Origin: Pseudomonas sp. MRSN 12121
GTDB lineage: Bacteria; Pseudomonadota; Gammaproteobacteria; Pseudomonadales; Pseudomonadaceae
DNA length: 64,000 nucleotides
NCBI RefSeq assembly: GCF_000931465.1
Contig: NZ_CP010892.1
Span: forward strand, 310,001 to 374,000
Direction: 5' to 3'
Below the pieces are notes generated by a model, which was given only the letters and a program-made list of their open reading frames with translations, searched no databases and was not told where the DNA came from. The stretch's first letter is position 1; each line of letters starts with the position of its first letter. This document shows positions 1 to 7,757 of this stretch, in pieces. The position numbers and the translations under genes are program-made.

Positions 1-93
1 CAGGGTCTGGCGGCCGAGGCCGAGCTTGTCGCCGATGAACAACATCAGCGCCAGGAGAACCAGGCCGAAGGTGGTGATGATCGTGGTGTGCAT
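1..93 (-). CDS. Small membrane protein, N-terminal fragment (cut by window edge)
   Basis: An ATG at base 93 opens a frame that runs 31 codons without a stop to the window edge. GAGGA lies about eight bases upstream of the ATG. Residues 5 to 20 are strongly hydrophobic (ITTFGLVLLALMLFI) and are followed by a charged stretch (GDKLGLGRQ), the pattern of a single N-terminal membrane anchor. The family is not recognisable from so short a piece and no function is assigned. The 159 bases between it and the next gene show nothing else. Confidence 0.6.
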   Translation of the reverse strand, partial: MHTTIITTFGLVLLALMLFIGDKLGLGRQTL

Positions 94-252
94 GATGGTG
101 TCCTCGCGGGCCGGCCTTGGGGTTGGCATCGATGGGGCAAGCGTGGGCTGGCCCGCGCTGTTCTTTCCGGCCTGCTAAGCAGAAGTGTGGTCGAACTGGC
201 CACGTCCCGCCGGTAAATCGGTGCCTGGCGTTCGGTTTCCGCCGTCGGCCAC

Positions 253-993
253 TCAGGCCAGGCCGCCGTTGGCGCGCAGGATCTGCCCGTTGACCCAGCC
301 TGCCGCCGGGCTGACCAGGAAGGCCACGACAGCGGCGATGTCTGCCGGCTGGCCGAGGCGCTCCAGGGGCGGCATTTTGGCGAAGTTCTGGACCTGCTCC
401 TCGCTTTTGCCATGCAGGAACAATTCGGTGGCGACCGGGCCGGGAGCCACGGCGTTGACGGTGATGTCGCGTCCGCGCAGTTCCTTGGCAAACACCTGGG
501 TCAGGGATTCCACCGCCGCCTTGCTGGCGATGTAGACCGCGTAGCCCGGCAGGTTCAGGGCCACCGTGGTGCTGGAGAAGTTGACGATGCGGCCGCCGGC
601 GTTCAGGCGGGTGGCGGCTTCGCGCAGGGTGTTGAAGGTGCCGCGGGTATTGATGGCGAAGGTGCGCTCGAACAGTTCGTCGCTGTGTTGCGCCAGCGGC
701 AGGACCTCAAGGATCCCGGCGTTGTTGATCAGCGCGTCGACCTTGCCCAGTTGCGCTTCAGTTTCGTCGAACAGCCGGCGCACGTCTGCGGCATCGGCGA
801 CGTTGGCCTTGACCGCTATGGCGCGGTGGCCGGCCTGGCGCAGTTCCACCACCAGCGCCGAGGCTTCGGTGGCGCTGCTGGCGTAGTTGATGGCGACGGC
901 GAAACCGTCCTTGGCCAGTTGCCGAGCGATGACGGCACCGATGCCGCGAGAGGCGCCGGTCACGATTGCTACTTTCGATGTCTGTTCAGTCAT
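253..993 (-). CDS. SDR-family NAD(P)-dependent oxidoreductase
   Basis: This 246-residue protein is a classical short-chain dehydrogenase/reductase, a cytosolic Rossmann-fold enzyme that interconverts a carbonyl and an alcohol with NAD(P)H. The cofactor motif TGASRGIG is at residues 12-19, NNAG at 90-93, the catalytic Ser near 140 and Tyr154-xxx-Lys158 (YIASK). The length is normal for the family. I start at the ATG at 993 because homologues begin at that point and GGAAG lies ten bases upstream; the frame stays open to 1038 but the extra residues look untranslated. It is divergent from the LysR gene, which suggests that LysR controls it. The substrate cannot be told from sequence; FabG-like 3-oxoacyl or sugar reductases are alternatives. 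Confidence 0.9.
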   Translation of the reverse strand: MTEQTSKVAIVTGASRGIGAVIARQLAKDGFAVAINYASSATEASALVVELRQAGHRAIAVKANVADAADVRRLFDETEAQLGKVDALINNAGILEVLPLAQHSDELFERTFAINTRGTFNTLREAATRLNAGGRIVNFSSTTVALNLPGYAVYIASKAAVESLTQVFAKELRGRDITVNAVAPGPVATELFLHGKSEEQVQNFAKMPPLERLGQPADIAAVVAFLVSPAAGWVNGQILRANGGLA

Positions 994-1084
994 GGTGAAT
1001 GATCTTCCGAGAAGTGGGAGGCTGGCGATGAAGTGCAAGCAGCTTCACAGGTTTATCCAGGCCGATAAATGCGCCAGAGTTGGC

Positions 1085-1096
1085 TTGACTGTTCAA
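1085..1096. promoter_or_regulatory. Candidate LysR-type binding dyad
   Basis: TTGACTGTTCAA has TTGA/TCAA arms with a four-base centre. It lies in the 139-bp divergent region between the SDR gene and the LysR gene, the usual place for a LysR-type operator. The match to T-N11-A style sites is loose, so this is only a candidate. Confidence 0.2.
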
Positions 1097-1132
1097 TAAT
1101 CGCCAACAATAAAGCCCCTTCGGAGCCTCGCC

Positions 1133-2023
1133 GTGGATCAAGTCAAAGCGATGAAGGCGTTCGTGCGGATCTATGAGCGCGGCAGCTTCACCCTGGCCGC
1201 CGCCGACCTGAACCTGCCACGCGCCACCCTGACCCATACCCTCAACCGCTTCGAAGCCTGGCTCGGCACCCGCCTGCTGGAGCGCAACACCCGCCGCGTG
1301 CGCCCGACCCTCGACGGCGAGGCCTATTACCAGCGCTGCGTGCAGTTGCTGGCGGAGCTGGAGGAAGCCGAGCTGGCATTTCGCACGGTGGCGCCGAAAG
1401 GGCGCCTGCGGGTCGACCTGCATGGCACCCTGGCCCGGCACTTCGTGATCCCGGCCTTGCCTGACTTCATGGCGCGCTACCCGGACATCGAGCTGTCCCT
1501 GAGCGAGGCGGATCGTTTCGTCGACCTGATTGCCGAAGGGGTGGATTGCGTGCTGCGCGCGGGCACCCTTGGGGACTCGACGCTGATCGGCCGGCGTGTG
1601 GCCAGCCTGCCGCAGATCACCTGTGCCAGTCCGGCGTACCTGCGCCAATACGGTGAGCCGAAGCACCTCGACGAACTGTCGCGGCACCGGGCGGTGAACT
1701 ACGTTTCGCGTAGCGCGACCGGGCCGTCCCCATTCGAGTTCATGGTCGATGGCGAGCTGCGGGAGGTCGCCCTCGAGGGCGCGCTGACGGTCTTTGGTGC
1801 CGAGATCTACACCGCTTCGGCCCTGGCCGGGCTGGGGCTTATCCAGTGCCCGCGCTATCACCTGGCGGAGCAGATTTCCCAGGGGCTGATCCGCGAAGTC
1901 CTCACCGATACGCCGCCACCGCCGATGCCGGTTTCGGTGCTGTATCCGCATAACCGCCATATGTCGCCGCGGGTTCGGGTATTCGTCGACTGGCTGGCGG
2001 AGGTGTTCGCCGGGGCGGTCTGA
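1133..2023 (+). CDS. LysR-family transcriptional regulator
   Basis: This 296-residue protein has the LysR layout: an N-terminal winged helix-turn-helix over roughly residues 1-60 (the recognition segment contains GSFTLAAADLNLPRATLT), then a periplasmic-binding-like effector domain. The start is a GTG at 1133, chosen because the HTH begins immediately with DQVKAMKAFVRIYERGSF, typical of the CrgA-like subgroup. It is transcribed away from the SDR gene with 139 bp between them, and LysR proteins usually control the gene they diverge from as well as themselves. The effector is unknown. Function as a DNA-binding regulator is secure; the target is inferred from position. Confidence 0.92.
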   Translation: MDQVKAMKAFVRIYERGSFTLAAADLNLPRATLTHTLNRFEAWLGTRLLERNTRRVRPTLDGEAYYQRCVQLLAELEEAELAFRTVAPKGRLRVDLHGTLARHFVIPALPDFMARYPDIELSLSEADRFVDLIAEGVDCVLRAGTLGDSTLIGRRVASLPQITCASPAYLRQYGEPKHLDELSRHRAVNYVSRSATGPSPFEFMVDGELREVALEGALTVFGAEIYTASALAGLGLIQCPRYHLAEQISQGLIREVLTDTPPPPMPVSVLYPHNRHMSPRVRVFVDWLAEVFAGAV

Positions 2024-2079
2024 GAGCTGCCGGGGCGCCGGCGCCGGTCATCGCCGCTTTCTGTATTGATTATCAGGAT

Positions 2080-2094
2080 GTGTATAGTGTGTAT
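2080..2094. promoter_or_regulatory. Candidate hicAB promoter/operator with GTGTAT repeats
   Basis: Two GTGTAT direct repeats, at 2080-2085 and 2089-2094, start nine bases apart and overlap a TATAGT (2083-2088) that could serve as a -10 box. HicB antitoxins usually repress their own operon, so repeats over the -10 region about 60 bp upstream of hicA are a plausible autoregulatory site. No good -35 hexamer is visible. Confidence 0.3.
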
Positions 2095-2150
2095 CGTTCG
2101 CCTGGAGCTGTGTACCTTGGTCTTTCGGGACGTATCGAAAGGACAGGGCA

Positions 2151-2333
2151 ATGCGCAGTCGGGAACTGATCAGGATGATCGAGGAGGACGGGTGGTATCT
2201 GATCGCGGTCAAGGGCAGCCATCACCAATACAGGCATCAGTACAAGCCGGGGCGGGTTACCGTGCCTCACCCGGAGGCGGATCTGCCCCGGGGCACGATC
2301 CACTGCATCTTGAAACAGGCGGGCCTGAAATGA
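2151..2333 (+). CDS. hicA: HicA mRNA-interferase toxin
   Basis: This 60-residue double-stranded-RNA-binding-fold protein is the toxin of a HicAB type II toxin-antitoxin system; HicA cleaves mRNA and halts growth when not bound by HicB. The HicA signature is clear: an N-terminal helix (RSRELIRMIEEDGW), the catalytic histidine in GSHHQY (residues 22-27, His24), and a C-terminal segment with PHP and GTIHCILKQAG. Full length is normal for the family. The stop codon overlaps an in-frame ATG of the hicB reading frame (ATGA at 2330-2333), and hicB follows directly, so the pair is one transcript. A repeat-bearing promoter region lies just upstream. Confidence 0.93.
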   Translation: MRSRELIRMIEEDGWYLIAVKGSHHQYRHQYKPGRVTVPHPEADLPRGTIHCILKQAGLK

Positions 2334-2362
2334 GGCCGGTCGTGAACGAAGAGGTCAACGAG

Positions 2363-2764
2363 ATGAAATTCCCGGTCGTGCTGCACAAGGATGCCGACTC
2401 CGAATACGGCGTGATTGTCCCTGATGTGCCGGGCTGTTTTTCCGCGGGACGCACTGCGGCGCAAGCCTTCGAGAACGTGAAGGAAGCCCTGTCGCTGCAC
2501 TATGAAGGCCTGGTTGCCGATGGCGAGCCGCTGCCCCAGGTGCACGAGATCGACGAGCATATCGACAATCCCGACTATGCCGGCGGAGTGTGGGGCGTGG
2601 TCGAGTTCGACATCACGCCGTACTTCGGCAAGGCCGTGCGGTTCAACGCGACATTGCCAGAGCAACTGCTGGAGCGCATCGACCAGACGGTCAAGCGCGA
2701 CCAGCGCTATCGCTCGCGCTCGGGCTTCCTCGCCGCGGCGGCATTGCGCGAATTGTCCGCGTAG
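2363..2764 (+). CDS. hicB: HicB antitoxin
   Basis: HicB binds and neutralises HicA and represses the operon through its own DNA-binding domain. The 133-residue product opens with the partly degraded RNase H-like fold of HicB (KFPVVLHKDADSEYGVIVPD, then PGCFSAG and a helix with LHYEGLVADGE) and ends with a ribbon-helix-helix-like segment (LPEQLLERIDQTVKRD, then RSGFLAAAALREL). I choose the ATG at 2363 because GAGG lies eight bases upstream and HicB proteins start at this point. The alternative ATG at 2330, overlapping the hicA stop, would add eleven residues. The gene converges on the LacI-type gene; only nine bases separate their stop codons. Confidence 0.92.
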   Translation: MKFPVVLHKDADSEYGVIVPDVPGCFSAGRTAAQAFENVKEALSLHYEGLVADGEPLPQVHEIDEHIDNPDYAGGVWGVVEFDITPYFGKAVRFNATLPEQLLERIDQTVKRDQRYRSRSGFLAAAALRELSA

Positions 2765-2773
2765 GCCATTGGC

Positions 2774-3820
2774 CTAGGTGCTTTCGCGCTCGATCACCCG
2801 GCACTGCAGCAGGTTCAGCCGCTGCACTTGATCCGTCACCGGCAGCACGCCGAGGCTTTCCAGGACTCGCGTCGCCGCCAGTACGCCGATCTCCAGCGCC
2901 GGCGGCTTGATGGTGCTCAGGCTGGGCAGCAGCATCTCGGCGAAGGGGTAGTCGCCAAAGCCCAGCACCGCGCATTCCTCGGGGATCTTCAGCCCTGCCC
3001 GTTGCCCGGCCAGGGACCCGCCGGCGGCCAGGTTGTCGTTGGCGAAGATGATGGCATCCGGGCGGGGGCTGCTGTGCATCAGGGCTTCCATCGCCTGTTT
3101 GCCGGCCTCGAACGGCGCCCGATCGGCGTCCGGCGCGAATACCCACGGCTCCAGTCCCAGCGCGCTCACGGTCGCGGCATAGCCGTCGCGACGCTCCAGG
3201 GCGCTGAAGTCGCCGGGGGCGCTGTTCTGCACGAAGGCGATGCGCCGATACCCCTTGTCGTACAGGTAGCGTGCCGCCGTCACCCCGACCTCGAAATGGG
3301 AAAAACCGATCTGCAGCGGTTCGCGCTGGGGCTGGTAGTCCCAGGTCTCGATCACCGGGATATCCGCCTCGGCGATCATCTTCTCGGTGCCCGCGCTGTG
3401 GAAATGGCTGGTCAGCACCAGCGCCGCCGGCGACCAGCCGAGGAAGGCGCGCACGGCGTTTTCTTCCTGCTGCGCATCGAAATAGCTCGACGCCAGCAAC
3501 AGCTGGTAGCCGTGGCGGCTGAGGGTGTCGCTGAAACCCTGGAGGGTGTTGGCGAAGATCGGCCCCGAGATGTTCGGGATCACCATGGCGACGATCCTGC
3601 CCCGCGCCGAGGCCAGGCCGCCGGCCACCAGGTTCGGTACGTAACCGAGGGCCGCCACCGCCGCGGCAATGCGCTCGCGACGCTCCGGCGAGACGCTGTC
3701 CGGCTGGTTGAAATAACGCGACACGGTAATCGCCGAAACGCCGGCCTGACGAGCAACGGTGTTCAGGGTCACCCGCCCGGCGCCGCGGCGCTTGCGGCCT
3801 GGAGATTTTTCAGCGGTCAA
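2774..3820 (-). CDS. LacI/GalR-family transcriptional repressor
   Basis: This 348-residue regulator has an N-terminal helix-turn-helix (VTLNTVARQAGVSAITVSRY, roughly residues 17-36) with the LacI hinge after it, then a sugar-binding-protein-like effector domain containing the PNISGPIFA and ANDNLAAG segments typical of the family. The sequence resembles the gluconate-type (GntR) branch. I use the TTG at 3820, preceded by a strong GGAAGGA eight bases away; a TTG at 3844 is also open but has no comparable ribosome-binding site. It is divergent from a TonB-dependent receptor, and a perfect 14-bp palindrome of LacI type lies between them. It probably represses the receptor and the monooxygenase and aldo/keto reductase genes downstream, with a sugar-like or related inducer that cannot be named. 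Confidence 0.92.
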   Translation of the reverse strand: MTAEKSPGRKRRGAGRVTLNTVARQAGVSAITVSRYFNQPDSVSPERRERIAAAVAALGYVPNLVAGGLASARGRIVAMVIPNISGPIFANTLQGFSDTLSRHGYQLLLASSYFDAQQEENAVRAFLGWSPAALVLTSHFHSAGTEKMIAEADIPVIETWDYQPQREPLQIGFSHFEVGVTAARYLYDKGYRRIAFVQNSAPGDFSALERRDGYAATVSALGLEPWVFAPDADRAPFEAGKQAMEALMHSSPRPDAIIFANDNLAAGGSLAGQRAGLKIPEECAVLGFGDYPFAEMLLPSLSTIKPPALEIGVLAATRVLESLGVLPVTDQVQRLNLLQCRVIEREST

Positions 3821-3908
3821 GAACGCGATCCTTCCAGTAAACAAAAAGGCATATAAAAGTAATTTTTCAGTATTGGACGCTCTATGAGCGGCTTGCCGAT
3901 ACTGGCGA

Positions 3909-3922
3909 TGTTAGCGCTAACA
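3909..3922. promoter_or_regulatory. Perfect palindromic LacI-family operator
   Basis: TGTTAGCGCTAACA is a perfect 14-bp palindrome with the central CG typical of LacI/GalR operators and close to the GntR-type site. It sits 88 bp upstream of the regulator's TTG start and about 107 bp upstream of the receptor start, in their shared intergenic region, and is the natural binding site for the adjacent regulator. Confidence 0.75.
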
Positions 3923-4028
3923 AAAGACCGTGTCTGCTACTCGCTCGAGCGAATGCCCATGACAGATTTTTTCGGCGCTGCCGGCGCAGATCGGCAGCGG
4001 TCCAGGGCAAATACCGTGCAGGTGCAGC

Positions 4029-6287
4029 ATGCAGAACATTCATGGGGATCCGCAGAAACTGGCGCGTTCGATTCGCGCCGCCACTGTCTCACGCCTGCCT
4101 CTGGGCTGGGTACTGGCAGGGCTCGCCGCGCTGCCGTTGCCGGGCGCCTTCGCGGCGGATGCGGACAGCGCGGCGCAGGATCGGGAGCCGACGTTGAAAT
4201 CGGTGACGGTCACCGCCACCCGCCGCGAGGAGTCGCTGCAAAAGGTGCCGGTGGCGGTGTCGGTGGTCGATGGCGAGCAGTTGGAGCGCGATAACCGCAA
4301 CGGCGTCGCCAGCATCGTGCAACAGGTGCCGTCGCTGAATTTCCGCACCGGTGCGTCGAACAAGGACACTTCGCTGTTCATTCGCGGCGTGGGCACCATT
4401 TCCACCTCGCCCGGCGTCGAGCCGACCGTGGCCACGGTGATCGACGGCGTGGTCTACGGTCGTCCGGGCCAGGCTACCCTCGACCTGCTGGATCTGGAGC
4501 GCATCGAAGTGCTGCGCGGCCCGCAAGGCACCCTGTTCGGCAAGAACGCCTCGGCCGGGGTGCTGAACATCGTGACCCGGGCCCCGACCGCCGAGACCCA
4601 TGGCTATATCGACCAGGGCTACTACAGCGGCAACGAAAGCCGCACCCGCTTCGGCATCGGCGGCAGCCTGATCCCCGACACGCTCAAGGGCTCGATCACC
4701 ACCCTGTTCGGCAGCTACGACGGCAACGTCGACAACCGGCACAACGGCCACGAAGTCAACGGCTACAACCGCAAGGGCGTGCGCGGCAAGCTGGAATTCA
4801 CCCCCAGCGACGACCTCACCTTCACCCTCGCGGCCGACTACATGCAGTCCCATGACGACGCGCCCAATGGCGTGGTCAGCAAGGCCCTGACACCAGCGTT
4901 CGCCAGTGCGCTGAGCCCGGTGCGGGCCAGCAGCGACAACCGCGATATCAACACCGACACCCGTACCCACGTCGAGGACATCAACAAGGGCTTGTCCGGG
5001 CAGCTGGACTGGAACCTCGGCGACTACACCCTGACCTCGATCAACGCCTGGCGCGGCTGGAACAACACCCAGTACCAGGACGGCGACCGCCTCGGCAGCG
5101 TGACCGCCGCCTTTCCCGGTACCGCCGACAAGGGCGACCTGGACTACAACCAGTATTCTCAGGAGCTGCGCCTGGCTTCGCCCAAGGGGCAATTCCTCGA
5201 GTACGTCGGCGGGCTGTTCTATATGCACGGCAAGGATGAAGAAACCTACCGGCGCACCCTGACGACCACCACCGCGATCAACCGTGGCATCGCCGACTAC
5301 AGCACCACTAACGACAGCTACTCGGTGTTCGGCGAAACCACCCTGAATTTCACCTCGGACCTGCGTGGCATCGTGGGGCTGCGCTGGACCCACGACGACC
5401 TGGAATACGACCACCGCCGGGTGTCGACCTCGGCCACCACCGTCAGCGGCATCCAGCCCGGCACCCGCAGCTCGGGTTCGGTGGACGAGGACGGCTGGTC
5501 CGGGCGCCTGGGCCTGCAGTACGACCTGAGCGAGGCGGTGACCACCTACCTGACCTATTCGCGCGGCTACAAGGGGCCGGCCTACAACGTGTTCTTCAAC
5601 ATGCAGCCGCGGGACACCGAAGCGCTGAAGCCGGAAACCTCCAACACCTGGGAAGCAGGAATCAAGGCCACGGCCTGGAACAAGCGCCTCACTGCCAACC
5701 TGGCGATCTTCCACAGCGACTACGACAACTATCAGGCGAATTTTTTCGACACCGTGGCCGGGCAGGTGGTGACCCGCCTGATCAACGCCGGCAGTGTCAG
5801 CACCGAGGGTGTCGAGCTGGATTACGCGGTGCAGGCCACCCAGCAACTGAAGATTTCCGGCGCGCTGGCCTACACCCGGGCGCGAATCGACGAGTTCGCC
5901 TGCCCGGCGGGCGCGGCGGCTTCCTGCAACGTCAATAGCAAGCCGCTGCCGTTCACCCCGGACTGGAAAAGCTACGTTCGCGCCGACTACAGCATCCCGC
6001 TGGCGAACGGCCTGGATATCGAGCTGGGCACCGACTACAGCTGGCAGAGCGAAGTGCAGTACGACATCAGCCAGAACGCCGATACCAAGCAGGGTGCCTA
6101 CGGCATCTGGAACGCCAGCATCGCCCTGGCCGACTACGACCAGGGCTGGCGCGTGGCCCTGCTGGGCAAGAACCTCGCCGACAAATCCTATTCGCCGTTG
6201 CTGGCCAGTGGTGGCAATTACATCTATCGCGCCGTGCCACGGGATGACGAACGTTATTTCGGCGTGCAGCTGCGCAAGGATTTCTGA
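4029..6287 (+). CDS. TonB-dependent outer-membrane receptor
   Basis: This 752-residue protein is a TonB-dependent transporter that would import a scarce ligand across the outer membrane using the proton-motive force. It has a long signal sequence ending near GAFA|AD (about residue 42), a TonB-box-like segment (KSVTVTATRR), a plug domain with SLFIRGVG and IEVLRGPQGTLFGKNASAG, and a 22-strand beta-barrel ending in a C-terminal Phe (VQLRKDF). The N-terminal region before the hydrophobic core is unusually long. The gene is divergent from a LacI-type regulator with a palindromic operator between, and is followed after 46 bp by a monooxygenase gene. No Fur box is seen, so the ligand is more likely an organic nutrient, possibly a sulfur compound, than a siderophore; this is inferred from context. 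Confidence 0.92.
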   Translation: MQNIHGDPQKLARSIRAATVSRLPLGWVLAGLAALPLPGAFAADADSAAQDREPTLKSVTVTATRREESLQKVPVAVSVVDGEQLERDNRNGVASIVQQVPSLNFRTGASNKDTSLFIRGVGTISTSPGVEPTVATVIDGVVYGRPGQATLDLLDLERIEVLRGPQGTLFGKNASAGVLNIVTRAPTAETHGYIDQGYYSGNESRTRFGIGGSLIPDTLKGSITTLFGSYDGNVDNRHNGHEVNGYNRKGVRGKLEFTPSDDLTFTLAADYMQSHDDAPNGVVSKALTPAFASALSPVRASSDNRDINTDTRTHVEDINKGLSGQLDWNLGDYTLTSINAWRGWNNTQYQDGDRLGSVTAAFPGTADKGDLDYNQYSQELRLASPKGQFLEYVGGLFYMHGKDEETYRRTLTTTTAINRGIADYSTTNDSYSVFGETTLNFTSDLRGIVGLRWTHDDLEYDHRRVSTSATTVSGIQPGTRSSGSVDEDGWSGRLGLQYDLSEAVTTYLTYSRGYKGPAYNVFFNMQPRDTEALKPETSNTWEAGIKATAWNKRLTANLAIFHSDYDNYQANFFDTVAGQVVTRLINAGSVSTEGVELDYAVQATQQLKISGALAYTRARIDEFACPAGAAASCNVNSKPLPFTPDWKSYVRADYSIPLANGLDIELGTDYSWQSEVQYDISQNADTKQGAYGIWNASIALADYDQGWRVALLGKNLADKSYSPLLASGGNYIYRAVPRDDERYFGVQLRKDF

Positions 6288-6333
6288 GCCGTTGCGTGCA
6301 ACCAACCCCTCGACGATCGCTTAAGGAATGGCC

Positions 6334-7686
6334 ATGGCCCGCTCCCGACAACTCAAGCTTGGCGCTTTCTTGATGGCTACAGGTCATCACGTTGCCGCCT
6401 GGCGGCACCCGTACGTACCGGCGGATGCTGGACTAGACTTTTTTGCGTACCGGGAGCTGGCCCGAATCGCCGAGGAGGCGAAGTTCGATGCGCTGTTCCT
6501 GGCTGACAGCCTGGCGGCTGCAACAGCCCCGGAGGCCAGCAGGATGGCGCGTTCGGATCAATTTGAACCCTTGACTTTACTGGCTGCCCTCAGCGTCGTG
6601 ACCCGCCATATTGGGCTAATTGCCACTACCTCGACGAGCTATAACGTACCGTACCATGTAGCACGTAAGTACGCTTCGCTGGATCATCTCTCAGAGGGTC
6701 GTGCCGGTTGGAATCTGGTGACTTCGGACAATGCCGCAGAAGCCTGGAATTTCGGTCGCGACCAGCATATTGGGCATGCCGAACGTTACAGTCGGGCCCG
6801 CGAGTTCCATGAAGTGGTCACCGGGCTCTGGGACAGCTGGCAGGACGATGCCTTTGTCCGCGACAAGGCCAGCGGCCAGTACTACGACCCGGACAAACTG
6901 CATGTCCTGGATCACCAGGGCGAACACTTCCGCGTCAAGGGCCCGCTGAACGTGGCACGCCCGCCCCAGGGCCATCCGGTGATCGTCCAGGCCGGGTCTT
7001 CCGAGGCCGGCCGCGAACTGGCGGCCCAGACCGCCGAAGTGGTGTTCACCGCCCAATCCTCGCTGGCCGCCGCCCAGGCGTTTTATGCCGACCTCAAGGG
7101 GCGCCTGGCCCGTTACGGGCGCGATGGCGATTCGTTGAAAATCATGCCCGGCGCGTTCGTGGTGGTGGGGCAGAGCGAAAACGAAGCCCGGGAAAAATAT
7201 GAATCGTTTCAGCAATTGGTCGAGCCGGAGGTTGGCGTCGCCCTTCTTGGGCGTATGCTGGGCAACTTCGACCTGTCGTCCTACCCGCTGGACGGTCCGC
7301 TGCCCGAGCTGCCGTTGACCGAAAGTGGCCAGCAGAGCCGGCAGAAGCTGCTGACGGAACTGGCCGGCAAGGACCACCTGAGCCTGGCCGAGCTGGGGCG
7401 AAAAATCGCCGGTGGCCGCGGGCACTACAGCCTGATCGGCACGCCGACGCAGATCGCCGACGAGTTGCAAAGCTGGTTCGAGGAGGGGGCGGCGGATGGT
7501 TTCAATGTGTTGGTCCCGCATCTGCCGGGCGGGCTGCGGGATTTTGCCGATGCCGTGGTTCCAGAGTTGCAACGACGCGGGTTGTTCAGAACCGAATATG
7601 AAGGCAAGACCCTGCGCGAAAACCTGGGGCTCGCGCGCCCCAAGAACCGTTTTGCCCAGGCGGCCCGTCCCGGGCAAATCCCCTAG
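6334..7686 (+). CDS. LLM-class flavin-dependent monooxygenase (NtaA/SnaA/DszA type)
   Basis: This 450-residue enzyme belongs to the luciferase-like FMNH2-dependent monooxygenases of the nitrilotriacetate / dibenzothiophene-sulfone branch, which use reduced flavin from a separate reductase to oxidise and cleave C-N or C-S compounds. Family segments visible include FDALFLAD, RHIGLIATTSTSYNVPYHVAR, LSEGRAGWNLVTS, and HPVIVQAGSSEAGRELAA in the C-terminal half. The ATG at 6334 is chosen because AAGGA sits six bases upstream; the ATG at 6328 is too close to it. No flavin reductase is adjacent. The first 400 bases have noticeably lower GC and different codon use from the rest, as if recombined. With an aldo/keto reductase next and tau genes nearby, an organosulfur substrate is likely but unproven. 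Confidence 0.88.
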   Translation: MARSRQLKLGAFLMATGHHVAAWRHPYVPADAGLDFFAYRELARIAEEAKFDALFLADSLAAATAPEASRMARSDQFEPLTLLAALSVVTRHIGLIATTSTSYNVPYHVARKYASLDHLSEGRAGWNLVTSDNAAEAWNFGRDQHIGHAERYSRAREFHEVVTGLWDSWQDDAFVRDKASGQYYDPDKLHVLDHQGEHFRVKGPLNVARPPQGHPVIVQAGSSEAGRELAAQTAEVVFTAQSSLAAAQAFYADLKGRLARYGRDGDSLKIMPGAFVVVGQSENEAREKYESFQQLVEPEVGVALLGRMLGNFDLSSYPLDGPLPELPLTESGQQSRQKLLTELAGKDHLSLAELGRKIAGGRGHYSLIGTPTQIADELQSWFEEGAADGFNVLVPHLPGGLRDFADAVVPELQRRGLFRTEYEGKTLRENLGLARPKNRFAQAARPGQIP

Positions 7687-7757
7687 CTGCAAGACAGGCG
7701 CGAGCATGCTCGCGCCAGCAGTACCTGAAAAACGCAGTTCCATTGAGAGAGGATCAG

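Noticed and set aside
4089..6305. 738-codon frame antisense to the TonB receptor
   Set aside because: It is a shadow of the receptor's codon pattern; no start signals and no recognisable domain.
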